From Argentina anserina (lineage: Eukaryota > Streptophyta > Magnoliopsida > Rosales > Rosaceae), in the NCBI RefSeq assembly GCF_933775445.1, contig NC_065872.1, positions 11,532,001 to 11,596,000 of the forward strand: DNA of 64,000 nucleotides, given 5' to 3'. Positions 60,787-64,000 of this stretch are shown one piece after another. Numbering within the stretch: the first letter of the stretch is position 1; each line of letters starts with the position of its first letter. Below the pieces are notes generated by a model. It ran no database searches, was not told the origin of the DNA, and saw nothing but the letters and a program-made list of their open reading frames with translations. A program made the position numbers and the translations under genes.

Positions 60787-63626
60787 AATATGATATGCAG
60801 TCTTTAATTTCCTCACCTCTCAATGTGTGTTTTGCCCTGATTTTTATTCCTCCCAACTCTCTAACTGCATTTCTTTTTCAATTAGAGGTTTCAGCAGGAG
60901 ATGCTTACACATAGGGTGGCATGCTTCACTTTGTTATTACAACAAATACCATTGTTTTTGCACTTCATAATAGCCCCCATCGTTTTCTTTTGGGTTTGCT
61001 TTTTCTCCTAAGTTTGTACGTTTTTCTCTAGTTGGTTTTGTTAGTTTGGAGAATAAAAATTGTGGAAGTCATCATGAATATTGAGTTCAAATCTCACAAA
61101 CACCAATGTAAAGAGAATTGCATTGTATAATATATTGAGAGTAAGAAGAGAAACTAAAATTTTGGTTAACGATGCGTGCATTAGTTGTCCCGAACTCCCG
61201 ATACATTAATAAAAGCAAGTCGCATAGTCTATTATTAATTACTCTATTACTAAAAGAAGAATTGACGAATCAAAATCGGTTATAATCCCACTTTTTGCAT
61301 GATGTGAGTTTATGCTTTAAGCCAAATTAGTACATCGATGAAGGTCCAACAGACGATTAAAAGAGGCACAATATTATTCATGCTAATTCCCATCCCTAGC
61401 TCAATGTCAAAACACCTCCGAATATAGGGCAAAGAAGCTAGCTAGCCTTGTTCTCGAAGAATTTGATGGAGACTTGAGATGGGGTATCATCCAATTAGTT
61501 TAATTACAACTTTACATATAGGTGTACTGTATCATATAACATGAGGAAGATAACCACCGAAGGACCCCATATATGTATCTCACCCATGATATGTGATCCT
61601 CAAGCACCCTTCACATCCATCTTTCCCCAAATATATAAATAGAGATTAGATGGTTTCACAAATTGATAATGCACAAATGGTCAATGAAATAGTTGATTGT
61701 ATGCATAAAAAATGTACATCCACATATCACAAGTTCACAACAGGTTTGTATATGGTATGTGTACATAAAGATATGCAAGCATCACCATCACATATAAAAT
61801 GACTCGAATAGAGACTGACTTTGATAATGAAGCTGCAGAGTGACATAGCAAGGTGTCTGGTACCAGTGGGAGGGGGTTTCCTTTATGATTAAAATAGAAA
61901 ACAATCAAGGATTTGATGTTGTCATTTGGGTATTTAGAATCCTAATTCCTAAGATATGCTCTAGCTAGCTAGTATACCCTAAAAAGCCTAAAACTCTATA
62001 AGTTTGGGGTTAATCAACTTTAAAGGTCATTAGGTAGCTAGCTGGTTAAGTGGTTATAAATACACGTATACCTTATTGATCAGAATCCAAATGCAAGAGA
62101 ACCCCAGACAATACAAAGCAATAGTTGGCTTTGCAAATATTTTAAGCAAATTTTTATTAGTTTATGAGATTGAGAATCTTACCGATCTTTGTTATTATAC
62201 TCTGATGGCCGGGAGACTATGCTCATTATTTTGTCTTACAATTTACAACCCGATTGTGACTCTGAACACGCTATATCACTACATGAACAACAGAACAATA
62301 TATCACGGACCGTCTGTCAAATTGTTGTGAAAGTCTTCGTAACTGTTCTACATGTTATATATTCGTCACTAATCCAAAATGAGTGTGGCTAGCTTAATCC
62401 TACCACAAGGATTCACTACAAAAAGCTTAGGCAAATGCCTTTTGTGGTGACTACCAGCAACCAAGCTAGTATATAGAAGTATGCACTCAAATTAATTAAG
62501 CATGCATGTTCGTCCCTATATTTCTTCACTTAAAGTGTGAGAGGTTAAACCGTTAAAAGCGCACACCTTTGCATTTCATGACTAGAATTAGGCCTCCTAC
62601 TGCCTCGCACGTCCTTCATTTAATCTAAATTACAAGTACTAAGCCGTATTTTCCATGCCAATACACAATGGATCGTGATTTATGAGGAGGAGGTAGGAGG
62701 CTGGAGCAAGAGCTTCAAATCCGACCTTATCGGTTGGTGATCACCAAGTGATAGTGATTGTGACTGATAACAAGTAATGATGCATGATATAAGTAACCTA
62801 AGACAAGACGGAGGTAATCTATTACTAGCTAAACAAAGTAAAATTCTAGCTAAAGATTCTTCTAAATTCATTTGTGATCCGGTATATATATTACATGCTA
62901 TAAAGTCGGGTTTAAACACTGTGCAGCGCTGCATACCATACATACCGAAACAGACGATGAAAGAGTGTGTCTTGAAATGCACGTGAGATATGTGAAGTAT
63001 ATGGACAGTAGATTATGGCCGATGCACGCATACAGCGATGTAGCATATAATTTTCCCTATAAAGTCTTCAAGTTTCAACAATAGCAGCTGCGCGCGGTAT
63101 GGATCAGGGAGCAGTGGCACTTCCAGTCTTCCACTGAGACGACTCTACTATAACACAGGAAGGGAAAATATATGTATCAATGTATGAACGTACAAAATGC
63201 AAAAGATATCAACGGTCAATTTGAAAAATGGGGTGGCGTGGAAGGACATGCAACGTCCGATAGCGACAGGCCGGCAGTATTGGTCGATGGATTCGGAAAG
63301 TTGAATGACACGGTGCCGTCCAGGACAAAACAACCATGAGAATGACGGACACTATTTGTTGTATTAAAACGAAAGTGGCATGGGATCGAAGGGAGGAAGA
63401 AGAAGGCCGGAAGAAACTAAAATTTAGGGTTTTTGATTTCCATAAGAACGTGGTAACAATATTAGCAGTGTCTTTATAAGCATCTTTCATTCTTTCAGTG
63501 GACCAATTACCTTGTTAATAACCTAGCTGCGTACGTACAATGCCAGGAACTTGTTTGAAGACCGTCTGTTGATTCCATTCGCTGAGATGTGTTGATCTTA
63601 TATATGTCAAAAATATCTCAGCTTTA

Positions 63627-63629
<3 letters not shown>
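60783..63629. other. Intergenic, no gene seen
   Basis: AT-rich DNA with only short frames. A single CACTACAAAAAG...CTTTTGTGGTG inverted pair of about 38 bases sits at about 62415-62453. I saw no coding gene, tRNA or known miRNA. Confidence 0.4.

Positions 63630-63705
<76 letters not shown>
63630..63705 (+). repeat. (GA)38 microsatellite
   Basis: 76 bases of pure GA dinucleotides, the longest simple repeat in the window. Confidence 0.95.
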
Positions 63706-63707
<2 letters not shown>

Positions 63708-64000
63708 TTGTCTTTATATTTCTCCAAAGGGAAAATGATCAGCTAAGCTAAGGGCATGGAAATAACTCGTTATGCGATAGTTCCATTTAGCTTTTGGTAG
63801 CTCGATTAGTTCGCGGTGCAAGTTCATCACGTACGTACAAACCAACCACGGAAATATCCATGCGCAAATTTAGTCGTAAAAGATGAATAGATCGATCTAT
63901 CGATTTTTAAATGTCATGTATTGCCTGCTGCATGAATTGGCCCGGCTGCGCCAGCTTTGATCCTTGAATTGTTAGATCAATTTTGGACATATCACATATT

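Noticed and set aside
62415..62453. CACTACAAAAAG ... CTTTTGTGGTG inverted pair resembling CACTA transposon ends
   Set aside because: The ends are only about 15 bases apart, with no 3-bp duplication and no element body. At most a relic or chance foldback.
1..64000. CRISPR arrays, bacterial operons or ribosome-binding sites
   Set aside because: The sequence is plant nuclear DNA. The only regular repeats are microsatellites, tandem duplications and transposon ends, with no spaced direct repeats.

Overview
This is nuclear DNA of a flowering plant. The evidence is spliced genes with GT-AG introns, AT-rich intergenic DNA, plant-type Copia and LINE retrotransposons, and plant gene families (RIBA1, HD-Zip I, DEAH11/12-type helicase). 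The style of the repeats would fit a Rosaceae-like dicot, but that is an inference, not something the sequence proves.

Layout. 1-4.3 kb: a decayed L1-type LINE on the minus strand, cut by the left edge. 4.3-8.5 kb: intergenic, with a tandem repeat of about 170 bp and a broken fragment of an acidic-protein gene. 8.56-9.15 kb (+): a one-exon gene for a small coiled-coil, tail-anchored protein. 9.56-16.07 kb (-): a three-exon gene for a DEAH-box helicase fused to a RING-IBR-RING E3 module. 17.70-23.15 kb (+): a young but inactivated Ty1/Copia element (two 172-bp LTRs, 5-bp target duplication) inserted into an older LINE remnant. 23.84-28.21 kb (-): RIBA1, the bifunctional riboflavin enzyme, in seven exons, with a possible SINE in intron 5. 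28.9-31 kb: scraps of a second Copia family. About 31.85 kb: a ClpR gene fragment. 32.75-39.1 kb (-): a multi-exon gene joining a plant transposase-like N-terminus, a DUF8039-like domain and a Ulp1-type cysteine protease, with a nonautonomous hAT-like element in one intron. 39.9 kb: a 130-bp hAT-like MITE. 45.21-46.55 kb (+): an HD-Zip class I transcription factor of the ATHB6/16 type. 51.36-57.46 kb (+): a strongly decayed Copia element bracketed by 70-bp direct repeats. 57.5-64 kb: intergenic, with long GA/CT and TA/TG microsatellites and no gene that I can support.

The genes do not form a pathway or operon. Four look intact and host-related: the tail-anchored protein, DEAH-RBR, RIBA1 and HD-Zip. 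The Ulp1 gene also has an open frame across all proposed splice junctions, although one acceptor is uncertain. Most of the remaining recognisable sequence is retrotransposon or DNA-transposon debris. The items most worth following up are the 70-bp duplication around the second Copia element, the Ulp1/DUF8039 gene with its duplicated catalytic-Asp segment and GC-AG intron, and the non-canonical LTR ends of the first Copia element. All exon borders were assigned by eye from splice consensus and reading phase.
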